Assembly: GCA_902786565.1 (NCBI GenBank) | Contig: CADACW010000014.1 | Span: 1-64,000, forward strand | Direction: 5' to 3' | DNA: 64,000 nucleotides | Origin: an uncultured Prevotellaceae bacterium | Lineage (GTDB): Bacteria > Bacteroidota > Bacteroidia > Bacteroidales > Bacteroidaceae | Shown: positions 18,004-28,028 of the stretch, piece after piece | Numbering within the stretch: position 1 is the stretch's first letter | How the letters are laid out: each line of letters begins with the position of its first letter | The notes under the pieces: generated by a model | Databases searched by the model: none | Told to the model about the DNA's origin: nothing | Seen by the model: only the letters and a program-made list of their open reading frames with translations | Translations under genes and position numbers: made by a program

Positions 18004-20049
18004 TTACAGTTGGAATGTCAGCATGGTCATGGAGTATGGAGCCACGTCGATGGCCATGCGCTTGGCGGCCTTCACCTGCTTGGTCTGTGGGACGATGGGC
18101 TGGTGGTCGTAGTTGTTCTCGTCGTCAGCTTTGCCTGCGATGGTGGTCTGCGTGGCCACCTTCTTGATGCCGAAGCGGCTCAGGTTGAGGTTGGCCTTCT
18201 TGGCATCGGCACCGGCGTTGACCAGCTTGACAAAGAGCTGGCGGGTCTTCACGTTGAGCACCACGCTCTGGCCGTAGTGCACGTCGGGCTGTGGCTGCTG
18301 CACACCAGGGGCGTCGCCCTCGAAGGTCACGCAGTCGCCATAGTAGTACTGACCACTGCTCTGTCCGAACATCTGCTGCACATAGTAGGAGCAGGTCAGG
18401 TAGGGGCGCTCGTTGTCGAAGTAGATGAGGTCGGGGTTCCAGTTGGTGTTGTCGCGGCGGGCAAAGAGGGGTGCATAGCTGGTCATGCAGACCACGTCGC
18501 CGTTGCGCTCCACGTGCAGCAGATAGAGGCCCTCGGCCAGTGCGTCGATGAGTTTCTTGTCCTTGGCAGCATATTCGCCCAGATAGACTTTCGTCTTGCG
18601 GTCACGGGGGTACTTGTCGTACTGTCGGCTGCTCAGGAAGTACTTGTTCGGCTCGTAGTAGTGCTCGTCGATGATGGGCATGCCCAGCTCCTCGGCCAGT
18701 TTCCAGCCAGCCTCAAAGTCGGGATTCTCAGGGTGAGAGCCAGGGCCGGCAGTACCCACGATGACGATTTCGGGATGCTTCTCTGTCACCTTTTTATAAA
18801 TATAGCGGAAGCGCTCAATGAACTCGGGCGAGATTTTCTCCTCGTTGCCCAGCCCCAGATACTTCAGGCCGAAGGGCTTGGGGTGTCCCTGGTCGGCGCG
18901 CATCTTGGCCCACTTGCTGGTGGCGGGGTCGCCGTTGGCCCACTCAATGAGGTCGAGGGCATCCTGCACCCACTCGTCCATCTTGTCCATAGGCACCACC
19001 TCCTGTGCCTGCTTGGGCCACATGTTCCAGCCGCCATTGGTGCCCTGGCAGGAAACGCCGCAGGGCAGGATGGGCACAGGCTGCATGCCAAGGTCTTCAC
19101 AGAACTGGAAATACTCATAGTAGCCCAGTCCCATAGACTGGTGGTAGCCCCACGTGTTCTTCAGCTGTTCGCGCTGGTGGCGCGGTCCGATGGTGTTCTT
19201 CCAGCGGTAGGTGTTCCAGAAACCGTCACCACCGCCGTGCACCACGCAGCCGCCAGGGAAGCGCATGAACTTGGGCTTCAGGTCGGCCAGTGCCTGGGCC
19301 AGGTCCTTGCGCAGGCCGTGGCCTTTGTAAGTGTCCTGCGGCATGAGCGACACGTCGTCGAGACGCACATCGCCCTCGTTGAGCACCAGGATTTGCAGGG
19401 CACCCTTCGTGCAGTCAGCATTGGGCGTGAGGGTGGCAGAGTAGGTCTTCCAATCTTCTCCTGCCTTTTGGTTGGCAGCCAAGTCGAAGAAGGTCTCAGC
19501 CAGCAGTTTCGGGTCCTTGCCCCAGCCCTGCGGCTCCACCAGAGCCACGCGCACCTGCTTGGCAGCGCCAATGTTTACCATGCGCATGGAGAAGTCGTAC
19601 TTGGCACCGGCCTTCAACACGATGCCACCGAAGCCGTCGTTCTGCAAGCCAAAACCACGCCAGCCCTTGTAGTCGTAGAATTCCTTGGCACGCTCCACAT
19701 GCAGCAGCATATCGGTGTGCGAGATGTAGGGCTGAGTATAACTGTAGAGTCCGGGAATGCCCGTCGTGGTGGGCCGGATGAAGCCCAGCGAGTGTCCGGG
19801 ACGTATGGTCTTCCAGGCCGTGCCGGGGCCCCATCCGTCGCGCTCGGCAGGACTGAACTCGAAGCTTCCGTTCTGCACCAATTCGGCGTAGAGGCCGCCG
19901 TCGGCAGCACTGCTGATGTCCTCGAAGAAGATACCAATCAATTCATCACTAATGGCCTTGCCGCCCTTCGGAGCGCTCATAGGCCGCTGGGCGTTCAAAC
20001 CCAAGGTGGCTGCCATAAGCGCTGCAGCCAATACGGTCTGTTTTTTCAT
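18004..20049 (-). CDS. GH51 alpha-L-arabinofuranosidase
   Basis: 681 residues with signal peptide (cleavage near LGLNAQ). GH51 layout: N-terminal carbohydrate-binding-like beta domain, then the TIM barrel (KFMRFPGGCVVHGGGDGFW), and a C-terminal beta domain. Acid/base Glu in LGLGNEEKIS (about residue 404) and nucleophile Glu in YLGEYAA (about 491). The enzyme releases terminal arabinose from arabinan or arabinoxylan; export suggests action on plant polysaccharide fragments in the periplasm or at the surface. No susCD pair lies nearby, so it is not in a classic polysaccharide locus here. Confidence 0.92.
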   Translation of the reverse strand: MKKQTVLAAALMAATLGLNAQRPMSAPKGGKAISDELIGIFFEDISSAADGGLYAELVQNGSFEFSPAERDGWGPGTAWKTIRPGHSLGFIRPTTTGIPGLYSYTQPYISHTDMLLHVERAKEFYDYKGWRGFGLQNDGFGGIVLKAGAKYDFSMRMVNIGAAKQVRVALVEPQGWGKDPKLLAETFFDLAANQKAGEDWKTYSATLTPNADCTKGALQILVLNEGDVRLDDVSLMPQDTYKGHGLRKDLAQALADLKPKFMRFPGGCVVHGGGDGFWNTYRWKNTIGPRHQREQLKNTWGYHQSMGLGYYEYFQFCEDLGMQPVPILPCGVSCQGTNGGWNMWPKQAQEVVPMDKMDEWVQDALDLIEWANGDPATSKWAKMRADQGHPKPFGLKYLGLGNEEKISPEFIERFRYIYKKVTEKHPEIVIVGTAGPGSHPENPDFEAGWKLAEELGMPIIDEHYYEPNKYFLSSRQYDKYPRDRKTKVYLGEYAAKDKKLIDALAEGLYLLHVERNGDVVCMTSYAPLFARRDNTNWNPDLIYFDNERPYLTCSYYVQQMFGQSSGQYYYGDCVTFEGDAPGVQQPQPDVHYGQSVVLNVKTRQLFVKLVNAGADAKKANLNLSRFGIKKVATQTTIAGKADDENNYDHQPIVPQTKQVKAAKRMAIDVAPYSMTMLTFQL

Positions 20050-20091
20050 GTTAAATTAATCTATTAAGTTATTGAATGACATTCAAGTGCG

Positions 20092-20099
20092 CAAAGGTA
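20092..20099 (-). promoter_or_regulatory. Probable promoter of the GH51 gene
   Basis: TACCTTTG on the minus strand at 20099-20092, about 42 nt before the ATG at 20049. The upstream -33 box is not clear. Confidence 0.55.
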
Positions 20100-20156
20100 C
20101 AAAATAAATTTGTAATAGAAAAACAATTGAACCAAAAAGTCCGTTGCAACAACCGC

Positions 20157-20684
20157 CTAAGTCTGCTGTGCCAGATAGCGGATCACACCCTGTCTGATGC
20201 TGTGCAGCCCGAAGTCATCGGGGTTCACCTGGTCCAGCGGCATCCACGTGAGCGCGGCCACATCGTCAGCAGCCACAGGACAGTCGGTCTCCTCCCCCAC
20301 CCTCACCTCGTAGAACATGTCGAGCGTGTGGATGGTCATGCCCGAATAGAGATAGCGGTTAGGGATGGAGAAGAGATAGACGGCCGCGGTCACCTCCATA
20401 CCCGTCTCTTCCTTGATTTCGCGCAGCAGACCCTCCTCGGCTGTCTCGTACATATCCACGAAGCCACCCGGCAGGTCGCAGGTGTCCTTGGCCGGTTCCT
20501 TGCCGCGCCGCGCCACCAGCAGGTCGCCACGCTTGTTGCGTATGAAGGCCACCGTGGCCGAGCAGGGATTGGCGTAATAAGTGAAACCGCAAGCGCCGCA
20601 ACGCTTGCTCTTGAAATTGTTTTCAACAAAATCGGCGCTGCCGCAAACGGGGCAGAAGCGGAACTTATCTAAAGGATGTGTCAT
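20157..20684 (-). CDS. NUDIX hydrolase with N-terminal zinc ribbon
   Basis: 175 residues from the ATG at 20684 (MTHPLDKFRFCPVCG). A four-Cys zinc ribbon (Cys11, 14, 29, 32) precedes a complete Nudix box: G74, five residues, E80, then REIKEETG at 88-95. The zinc-ribbon/Nudix layout recalls NudC-type or ADP-sugar pyrophosphatases; the substrate is not determinable by reading. The start lies only 7 nt from the -7 box at 20692-20699, so the mRNA may have almost no leader. A longer frame extends upstream but would cross the promoter. Confidence 0.85.
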   Translation of the reverse strand: MTHPLDKFRFCPVCGSADFVENNFKSKRCGACGFTYYANPCSATVAFIRNKRGDLLVARRGKEPAKDTCDLPGGFVDMYETAEEGLLREIKEETGMEVTAAVYLFSIPNRYLYSGMTIHTLDMFYEVRVGEETDCPVAADDVAALTWMPLDQVNPDDFGLHSIRQGVIRYLAQQT

Positions 20685-20691
20685 AGGATGG

Positions 20692-20699
20692 CAAAGGTA
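20692..20699 (-). promoter_or_regulatory. Promoter of the NUDIX gene with near-zero leader
   Basis: TACCTTTG (minus strand 20699-20692) ends 7 nt before the ATG, leaving room for a transcript with only a few 5' bases. Confidence 0.6.
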
Positions 20700-20761
20700 A
20701 ACATTTATTTGTTCTCGTGCAAGGAAAAGGCCAAAAAAGTGAACCTGCGCAGGAAAAATGG

Positions 20762-20801
20762 CCGAAACGTTTGGCGTTTCGGGGATTATTGAGTACTTTT
20801 G
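20762..20801 (+). promoter_or_regulatory. Palindromic promoter of the DUF3667 unit
   Basis: CCGAAACG (20762-20769), loop TTTGG (20770-20774), CGTTTCGG (20775-20782): a perfect 8-bp palindrome with the -33 TTTG box as its loop. The -7 box TACTTTTG at 20794-20801 follows at a 20-bp spacing. The same module, reversed, is at 32986-33027 and 51713-51758. Confidence 0.8.
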
Positions 20802-20834
20802 CGCAAGAATTAGCCATACGAACACAAAAATATA

Positions 20835-21800
20835 ATGAACAAACAACGTTTTCTCGCCTTCAGACGGTGGCAGGGAATGCCGCACCGCGTGGCAGACCTC
20901 AGCACCGAAGAACACGACTGCACCACCTGCGGCACCCACTACCAAGGCAACTACTGCCCGCGATGCGGCCAGTCAGCCCGCCTGGGGCGCTATTCGATGA
21001 AGGGCACCTTCCTGAACTTCCTCGATGTATGGGGACTGGGCAATCGCGGCATGTTCCGCACCCTGCGCGACCTGCTGCTGCGGCCGGGCTATATGATTCG
21101 CGACTATATCATGGGCATGCAGATGGCCTACTTCCCCCCGTTCAAGATGTTCTTCCTCCTGGCCACCCTCACACTGCTCATTGAATCAGGCATGAACATC
21201 AAGGGCGAAAACAGCATAATTATGGCCAAGGAGCAATTTGAAGAGGGCTTCAAGGAATCGAACAAGAACAGCGACAAGGCCCTCGACCTCAATAAGGCTG
21301 ACAACAAGGAAAAGGCTGCCGGCGCGGCAAACGAAAAGGCCGACGAGACGAGCGAAATCGATGAAAAAAGGGATAAGATGGCACAAACTCTCTTCAGACA
21401 CCTCAGCATGTGCTACGACTACATCAACGACCATCAGAGCATCTTCATACTCCTTTGGCTGCTGCTCTTCTCGGTGCCCCTCTATCTGCTGTTCAGGCAC
21501 TGTCCGACCATCCCTGACCTGTATTACCCCGAATTTTTCATCACCATGGTCTACATCACCAACCAGATGACGCTATTGTCGTTGCCCTTTGCCCTGCTGT
21601 GCATCGAAGACGGAATTGTGGACGACCTGTTAGGTTTTGTCGCCACGGTTGTCACGCTGAAGCAGTTTTCCGGCTACCCCTGGCTGCGCACCATCGGCAA
21701 TGTCTTAGCTGCCTCGGCATGTATTCTTATACTTTTTTTCTTGTTCGTGGTCGCAGCCACCATCTGTTTTTTCGTCGCCTATCGCTCAACAACATTATAA
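20835..21800 (+). CDS. DUF3667 membrane protein with N-terminal zinc ribbon
   Basis: 321 residues. The N-terminal CxxC pairs (Cys29/32 and Cys41/44, in CTTCGTHYQGNYCPRCG) form a zinc ribbon. Next come an amphipathic stretch and LLLRPGYMIRDYIMGMQMAYFPPFKMFF, the typical DUF3667 core, a charged helical insert rich in Lys/Glu/Ala (about 125-185), and four or more membrane helices to the end. Function unknown for the family. It leads an apparent unit with the aminotransferase (19 bp gap) and helicase, driven by the palindromic promoter. Confidence 0.85.
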   Translation: MNKQRFLAFRRWQGMPHRVADLSTEEHDCTTCGTHYQGNYCPRCGQSARLGRYSMKGTFLNFLDVWGLGNRGMFRTLRDLLLRPGYMIRDYIMGMQMAYFPPFKMFFLLATLTLLIESGMNIKGENSIIMAKEQFEEGFKESNKNSDKALDLNKADNKEKAAGAANEKADETSEIDEKRDKMAQTLFRHLSMCYDYINDHQSIFILLWLLLFSVPLYLLFRHCPTIPDLYYPEFFITMVYITNQMTLLSLPFALLCIEDGIVDDLLGFVATVVTLKQFSGYPWLRTIGNVLAASACILILFFLFVVAATICFFVAYRSTTL

Positions 21801-21819
21801 AAGAGATACCTAAAAGCAA

Positions 21820-23139
21820 ATGAAACCGACTCCTATTAAAAAAGAAATCATCGACAGCCTGATTGCCAAGATGGGCATCCAGGACTTTGCGAAAGCCACC
21901 ATCCGCGAGGTGAAACAGGTGGCTGCCATGGCCGAGAAAGAGAGCGGCGTGGAGTATATCAAAATGGAAATGGGCATCCCCGGACTGCCTGCCGCCAAGG
22001 TGGGCGTCGACGCGCAGGTGAAGGCCCTGCAGGACGGCATCGCCCACTCCTACCCCGACATACAGGGCTATCCGGAACTGAAGCGGCAGGCATCGCGGTT
22101 CGTCAAGGCATTCATCGGTGTCGACATCGCCCCGGAGGGTTGCGTGCCCGTCTGCGGCTCAATGCAGGGCACCTTCGCCTCGTTCCTCACCTGTTCGCAG
22201 GCCGACCACCGGCGCAACACGGTGCTCTTCATCGACCCCGGTTTCCCCGTGCAGAAGATGCAGTTGCAGGTGCAGGGCGTCAGCTATGAGACCTTCGACG
22301 TCTACGACTTCCGGGGCGAGAAGCTCGGCCCCAAGCTGGAGAGCTATCTGCAGAAGGGAAACATCTGCGCCATCGTCTACTCGAACCCCAACAACCCCTC
22401 GTGGGTGTGCCTCACCGAGCAGGAACTGCAGGCCATCGGCACACTGGCCACCAAGTACGACGCCATCGTGATGGAAGACCTGGCCTACTTCGCCATGGAC
22501 TTCCGCCTGGACTTGAGCGTGCCCTTCCAGCCGCCCTACCAGCCCACCGTGGCCCGCTATACCGACAACTACATGCTGCTCATTTCGGGCAGCAAGGCGT
22601 TCAGCTATGCCGGCGAGCGCATCGGCGTGACGTGCATCGGCGACAAGCTGTTCCACCGCCACTTCCCCGACCTGGCCGCACGCTACGAGGGGCTGCCCTT
22701 CGGACTGGTGTTCAGCACCCGCATGCTCTATGCCCTCTCCAGCGGCACCAGCCACTCTGCCCAGTATGCCTTGGCGGCCATGCTGCGCGCCGCCTGCGAC
22801 GGCGAGTACCGCTTCCGCGACGACATCAAGGTCTATGGCGACCGTGCCCACCAGCTGAAGGAGATATTCTGCCGCCACAACTTCTACATCGTCTACGACC
22901 GCGACCTCGACCAGCCCATTGCCGACGGCTTCTACTTCACCATCGGCTATCCCGGCATGAGCAGCGGACAGCTGGCCCACGAACTGATGTACTACGGTGT
23001 CTCGGCCATCTGCCTCATCACCACCGGCTCGCACCAAGAGGGGCTGCGCGTGTGCACTTCGTTCATCGAGAACCACCAGTACGCCCAGCTGGAAGAGCGA
23101 ATGGCCATCTTCGCCGAGAACAATCCAATAAATGGCTGA
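21820..23139 (+). CDS. Class I/II PLP-dependent aminotransferase
   Basis: 439 residues. Fold-type I aminotransferase with GYPELKRQASRF, the SNPNNPSWVCLTEQEL cofactor-loop motif, MEDLAYFAMD, and the PLP lysine at about 259 in SGSKAFSYAGERIG, followed by the ring-binding Arg region. The substrate amino acid is not clear from sequence. It overlaps the helicase start by 8 bp, implying coupled translation. Confidence 0.88.
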   Translation: MKPTPIKKEIIDSLIAKMGIQDFAKATIREVKQVAAMAEKESGVEYIKMEMGIPGLPAAKVGVDAQVKALQDGIAHSYPDIQGYPELKRQASRFVKAFIGVDIAPEGCVPVCGSMQGTFASFLTCSQADHRRNTVLFIDPGFPVQKMQLQVQGVSYETFDVYDFRGEKLGPKLESYLQKGNICAIVYSNPNNPSWVCLTEQELQAIGTLATKYDAIVMEDLAYFAMDFRLDLSVPFQPPYQPTVARYTDNYMLLISGSKAFSYAGERIGVTCIGDKLFHRHFPDLAARYEGLPFGLVFSTRMLYALSSGTSHSAQYALAAMLRAACDGEYRFRDDIKVYGDRAHQLKEIFCRHNFYIVYDRDLDQPIADGFYFTIGYPGMSSGQLAHELMYYGVSAICLITTGSHQEGLRVCTSFIENHQYAQLEERMAIFAENNPING

Positions 23140-25774
23140 CAGGCAGTTCAACCCGCAGCAGCAGACCGTCATCGAGGCCCAGGACGGCTACCATCTGGTG
23201 CTGGCCCCGCCGGGCTGCGGCAAGACGGCAGTCCTGGCCGAGCGCATTGTATGGGCGCACAGCCAGGGCATGCCCTTTGCCGATATGGCGTGCCTGACGT
23301 TCACCAACAGGGCGGCAAGGGGCATGCGTGAGCGCATAGCCGACCGGCTGGGCAATGCCGAAGACATTGACGAGCTGTTTGTGGGCAACGTGCACCGCTT
23401 CTGTTCACGTTTCCTCTTCGACAACGGCATTGTGCCCGAACATTCGGCCGTCATCGACACCGACACGAGCATCAGCATCATTGCCGAACTCCTGGGCGAA
23501 GACGAACTGCGCGTGCTAGGCGACGCCTCGCAACGGCAACGCTATTCGCAAATCATCAATCTGCAGCACCTGCTCTACCAGTGCGAGAAAGGCCACCCCG
23601 GCGCGCTGATGGTGCACCGCGACAACCTGCCGGCACACGTGCTGAAGGAACTGTGCACCACCTTCCGGCTGGACTACACCCAACAGGCCACCATCGACTT
23701 CTACCGCCACGCCGACTTCTACCTTGACCAGCCCGTCATCCTCAGCAGCGAGGCGGTGCAGCTGCTCCGCCAGTTATTTGCCGCCCACAGTTACGCCCGC
23801 TACAAGCAGCGGAACGACCTGCTCGACTTTGAAGACCTGCTGCTCTTCACCTTCGACGCCATCACCACCGGGGGCGTCACGTTCAAGCCCCTACGCTGGC
23901 TGCAAATAGACGAGGTGCAGGATTTGAACCCGCTGCAGCTGGCCATCGTCGACCAGCTCACCGCCCCGCTCGACAGCCAGCCAACCGTGGTCTATCTGGG
24001 AGACGCCCAGCAGGCCATCTTCTCGTTCATGGGTGCCCGCACCGACACGCTCGCCAAGCTCTACCGGCGCTGTGGCGAGGGGCATTTCCACAATTTCTTC
24101 GTCAACTACCGCTCGCCCCGCTATCTGCTCGATGTCTACAACACCTACGGCGAGCGACAGCTGGGCATTGCCGCCCATCTGCTGCCCTCGACCGATGACA
24201 CCCATCAGGCTGCCAGCGGCGACCTGGTGCTGATGGAGGCAGCCACCAGCACCGACGAGGCCAATATGGTGGCCGATGAGGTGCGCCGCATCTACGAGCA
24301 GTGTGCCGACGAGACCGTTGCCGTGGTAGTGGCCTTCAACAGCGATGCCGACGAGGTGAGCGCCGCCCTGGGCCGTCTGCCCCACTTCAAGGTCTCGGGC
24401 ACCGACGTCTTCACCACCCCCACCGTGCGCGTGCTGCTGGCCCACCTCAGCGTGGTGAGCATGGAGCACAACTTCCTGGCGTGGTCCGAACTGTTCACCG
24501 GCCTGCACATCTACAGCTCCAGCAGCAGCTCCCGGCAGTTTGTCCGCTCAATGACGGAGCTGGCAATGACGCCCGTCGACTTCCTTGACTACGGCGGCCG
24601 CTCCACCTATCTGGCCGAGTTCGTCAGCCAGTATGAAGAGCGCGACATCGTGGTCTTCGACACTGAGACAACGGGGCTCGACGTCTTCAACGACGACGTG
24701 GTGCAGCTGGCTGCCGTCAAACTGAGACGCGGGCGAGTGGTCGACGAGCTGAACCTCTTCATCGAGACCGAGCGCACGCTGCCGCCCATGCTTGGCGACG
24801 TGGCGAACCCGCTCGTCGAGGAGTATGCCCGCCAGCCCCATCTCTCTCACCAAGAGGCACTCCAGCAGTTTGTCACCTTTACCGACGGTTGTGCCGTGGC
24901 TGGCCACAACACCACCTTCGATTTTCAGGTGATGGAGCATAACATGCGCCGCTACGCCCCACAGCTGTCCATGTACAGGCTCTGCCCTGACTATCTCGAC
25001 ACGCTGAAGATGGCCCACCTGCTGCACCCGCGCCAGCACAGCTACAAACTGAAGAATCTGCTCACCCAACTGGGCCTGGAGGGCACCAACTCGCATCTGG
25101 CCAACGACGACATACTGGCCACGCAGAGCCTGCTGGTCTACTGTTACGACCGCGCACGCAGCATCGTGGGGCGGCAAATACAGTTCGCCAGCCGCCACCG
25201 CAAGGTCATAGACCGCTTCTGCCACGTCTATGGCGACCTCTACCAGCACGCTCGCCAGCGGCTCTTCAACGTGGCCGACGGCCCACTGCTGGCCGACGAG
25301 CTGCGCTATGCCTACGACGTGCTGAAGCGTGAGGTGCGCTTGGAGCAGCAGCCCAAGCTCCGCTACATCCTGCGCTATATTGAGTGCGACCTGCTCACCC
25401 CCTCCTCCGGCCATTCGCTGTGGGAACAGCTGAATCACCATATCCAGGACCTGTGCACAATGAAAGAGGCCGACCTCTGCGGGTCGGCCAGTATGGACGA
25501 GCGGGTCTTCGTCTCCACCGTCCACAAGGCGAAAGGGCTGGAGTTCGACCATGTAATCGTCTACGATGCCGTGGAGGGCAAGTTCCCCAGCGCCTTTGCC
25601 AACAGCCGTGCCAACGGGGGCGAGGAGGAGGCCCGCAAGTTCTACGTTGCCATCTCGCGTGCCCGCCGCCGTCTCATCATCAGCTATTGCCACGAGTCGG
25701 TGTCACGCTGGGGCCGCACCTACCGGCGCACCCTCTCGCCCTACGTGAATGTCATCCGCCAGTTCTTTTCTTAG
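23132..25774 (+). CDS. UvrD/Rep-type helicase with internal DEDD 3'-5' exonuclease
   Basis: 880 residues. Helicase motifs in order: Q-motif-like NPQQQTVIEAQ, Walker A PPGCGKTAVLAER (about 28-40), TFTNRAARGMRERI, DEVQD, GDAQQAIFSFMGA, VNYRSPRY (about 325), and late in the chain STVHKAKGLEFDHVI (about 795) and EEEARKFYVAISRARR. Between the two helicase halves lies a complete DnaQ-like exonuclease (about 503-690): DTETTGLDVF, GHNTTFDFQVMEHNM, and HLANDDILATQ as Exo I, II and III. The exonuclease occupies the place of UvrD subdomain 2B. Likely a DNA-repair or recombination enzyme that can unwind and trim. It overlaps the aminotransferase by 8 bp. Confidence 0.9.
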   Translation: MADRQFNPQQQTVIEAQDGYHLVLAPPGCGKTAVLAERIVWAHSQGMPFADMACLTFTNRAARGMRERIADRLGNAEDIDELFVGNVHRFCSRFLFDNGIVPEHSAVIDTDTSISIIAELLGEDELRVLGDASQRQRYSQIINLQHLLYQCEKGHPGALMVHRDNLPAHVLKELCTTFRLDYTQQATIDFYRHADFYLDQPVILSSEAVQLLRQLFAAHSYARYKQRNDLLDFEDLLLFTFDAITTGGVTFKPLRWLQIDEVQDLNPLQLAIVDQLTAPLDSQPTVVYLGDAQQAIFSFMGARTDTLAKLYRRCGEGHFHNFFVNYRSPRYLLDVYNTYGERQLGIAAHLLPSTDDTHQAASGDLVLMEAATSTDEANMVADEVRRIYEQCADETVAVVVAFNSDADEVSAALGRLPHFKVSGTDVFTTPTVRVLLAHLSVVSMEHNFLAWSELFTGLHIYSSSSSSRQFVRSMTELAMTPVDFLDYGGRSTYLAEFVSQYEERDIVVFDTETTGLDVFNDDVVQLAAVKLRRGRVVDELNLFIETERTLPPMLGDVANPLVEEYARQPHLSHQEALQQFVTFTDGCAVAGHNTTFDFQVMEHNMRRYAPQLSMYRLCPDYLDTLKMAHLLHPRQHSYKLKNLLTQLGLEGTNSHLANDDILATQSLLVYCYDRARSIVGRQIQFASRHRKVIDRFCHVYGDLYQHARQRLFNVADGPLLADELRYAYDVLKREVRLEQQPKLRYILRYIECDLLTPSSGHSLWEQLNHHIQDLCTMKEADLCGSASMDERVFVSTVHKAKGLEFDHVIVYDAVEGKFPSAFANSRANGGEEEARKFYVAISRARRRLIISYCHESVSRWGRTYRRTLSPYVNVIRQFFS

Positions 25775-25839
25775 AGGTGAGAGGAGAGAGGTGAGAGGTG
25801 AGAAAGGTGAGAGGAAAGAGGAAAGAGGTGAGAGGAAAA
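25775..25839. repeat. Heptad repeat array, 9 units, right after the helicase stop
   Basis: Units AGGTGAG, AGGAGAG, AGGTGAG, AGGTGAG, then two extra A, AGGTGAG, AGGAAAG, AGGAAAG, AGGTGAG, AGGAAAA. The period is a strict 7 bp apart from the one 2-base slip. It begins at the base after the TAG stop. Confidence 0.85.
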
Positions 25840-25886
25840 CAATCAAAATAATTTACACAATCAAAAGGCCGGCCGGAGGGGGCTAA

Positions 25887-25992
25887 AAGATAAGTGCCAC
25901 TTATCTCGGAGATAAAAGGCACTTATCTCGGAGATAAAAGGCACTTATCTCTAAAGGGGGTTTTTACGGTGTTTTGAAAAGAACGACAAAAA
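25887..25992. repeat. Palindromic triple-unit array, copy 3, with tail
   Basis: Units at 25887-25907, 25909-25929 and 25931-25951 with cores GTGCCAC, AAGGCAC and AAGGCAC, separated by single G. The first unit begins AAGATAA. The tail TAAAGGGGG and GACAAAAAT follows. It lies between the convergent helicase and ispG genes. Confidence 0.9.
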
Positions 25993-26009
25993 TCAGGAAA
26001 AACTTGCGT

Positions 26010-27393
<1,384 letters not shown>

Positions 27394-27413
<20 letters not shown>

Positions 27414-27900
27414 ACTTCACTTCTGCCAGTTCCTGATTGGCCTTTTCTATCTTGTTCTTCAAGCTGTTCTTATAGTCGCTGAGCCTCCGGGCCAGGGCCT
27501 CGTCGGCCAGGGCGAGCATCTGGCAGGCCAGGATGGCAGCGTTCTGTGCGCCGTTCACCCCGACGGTGGCCACGGGAATGCCCGGCGGCATCTGCACGAT
27601 GGAGAGCAGGGCGTCGAGGCCGTCGAGCATTCCCTTGATGGGCACGCCGATGACGGGCAGCGTGGTCTGTGCGGCAATCACACCGGGCAGGGCGGCGGCC
27701 ATCCCGGCACCGGCAATGACGACGCGGATGCCACGGCCCTCGGCCTCGCGGGCAAACTGCTCGACGGCCTGCGGGGTGCGGTGGGCCGAGAGGGCGTTCA
27801 TTTCAAACGGCACCTGCAGCTCGTCGAGCAGGCGGCAGGCTTTTTCCATAACGGGCAGGTCGCTCGTGCTGCCCATGATAATGCTTACTGTTGGTTTCAT
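27394..27900 (-). CDS. purE: N5-carboxyaminoimidazole ribonucleotide mutase PurE
   Basis: 168 residues. Purine biosynthesis enzyme converting N5-CAIR to CAIR. The family start VSIIMGSTSDLPVMEKA, the active-site SAHRTP, and GAGMAAALPGVIAAQT / IGVPIKG are present. The end overlaps ispG by 20 bp, so the two share a transcript from the promoter at 27923. Confidence 0.96.
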
Positions 27901-27922
27901 AGATTTGTGGATTTATCGGGTG

Positions 27923-27952
27923 CAAAGTTACGAAAATAGTAAGAGAAACAAA
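27923..27952 (-). promoter_or_regulatory. Promoter of purE-ispG
   Basis: TAACTTTG at 27930-27923 on the minus strand, with TTTG at 27952-27949, about 22 nt before the purE ATG. Confidence 0.6.
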
Positions 27953-27995
27953 AAGAAAAGTTTGCTTTTCTTTCGTGTATATGCACAAATTTGTT

Positions 27996-28003
27996 TACCT
28001 TTG
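27996..28003 (+). promoter_or_regulatory. Promoter of the hydroxyacid dehydrogenase-dcp unit
   Basis: TACCTTTG followed by CAGCG, about 25 nt before the ATG at 28029. The -33 region has TTCG rather than TTTG. Confidence 0.65.
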
Positions 28004-28028
28004 CAGCGCAATCACAAAACTGACAGCT

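Noticed and set aside
18004..20067. Very long plus-strand frame opposite the GH51 gene
   Set aside because: A high-GC third-position shadow of the real minus-strand gene, which has catalytic motifs and a signal peptide.
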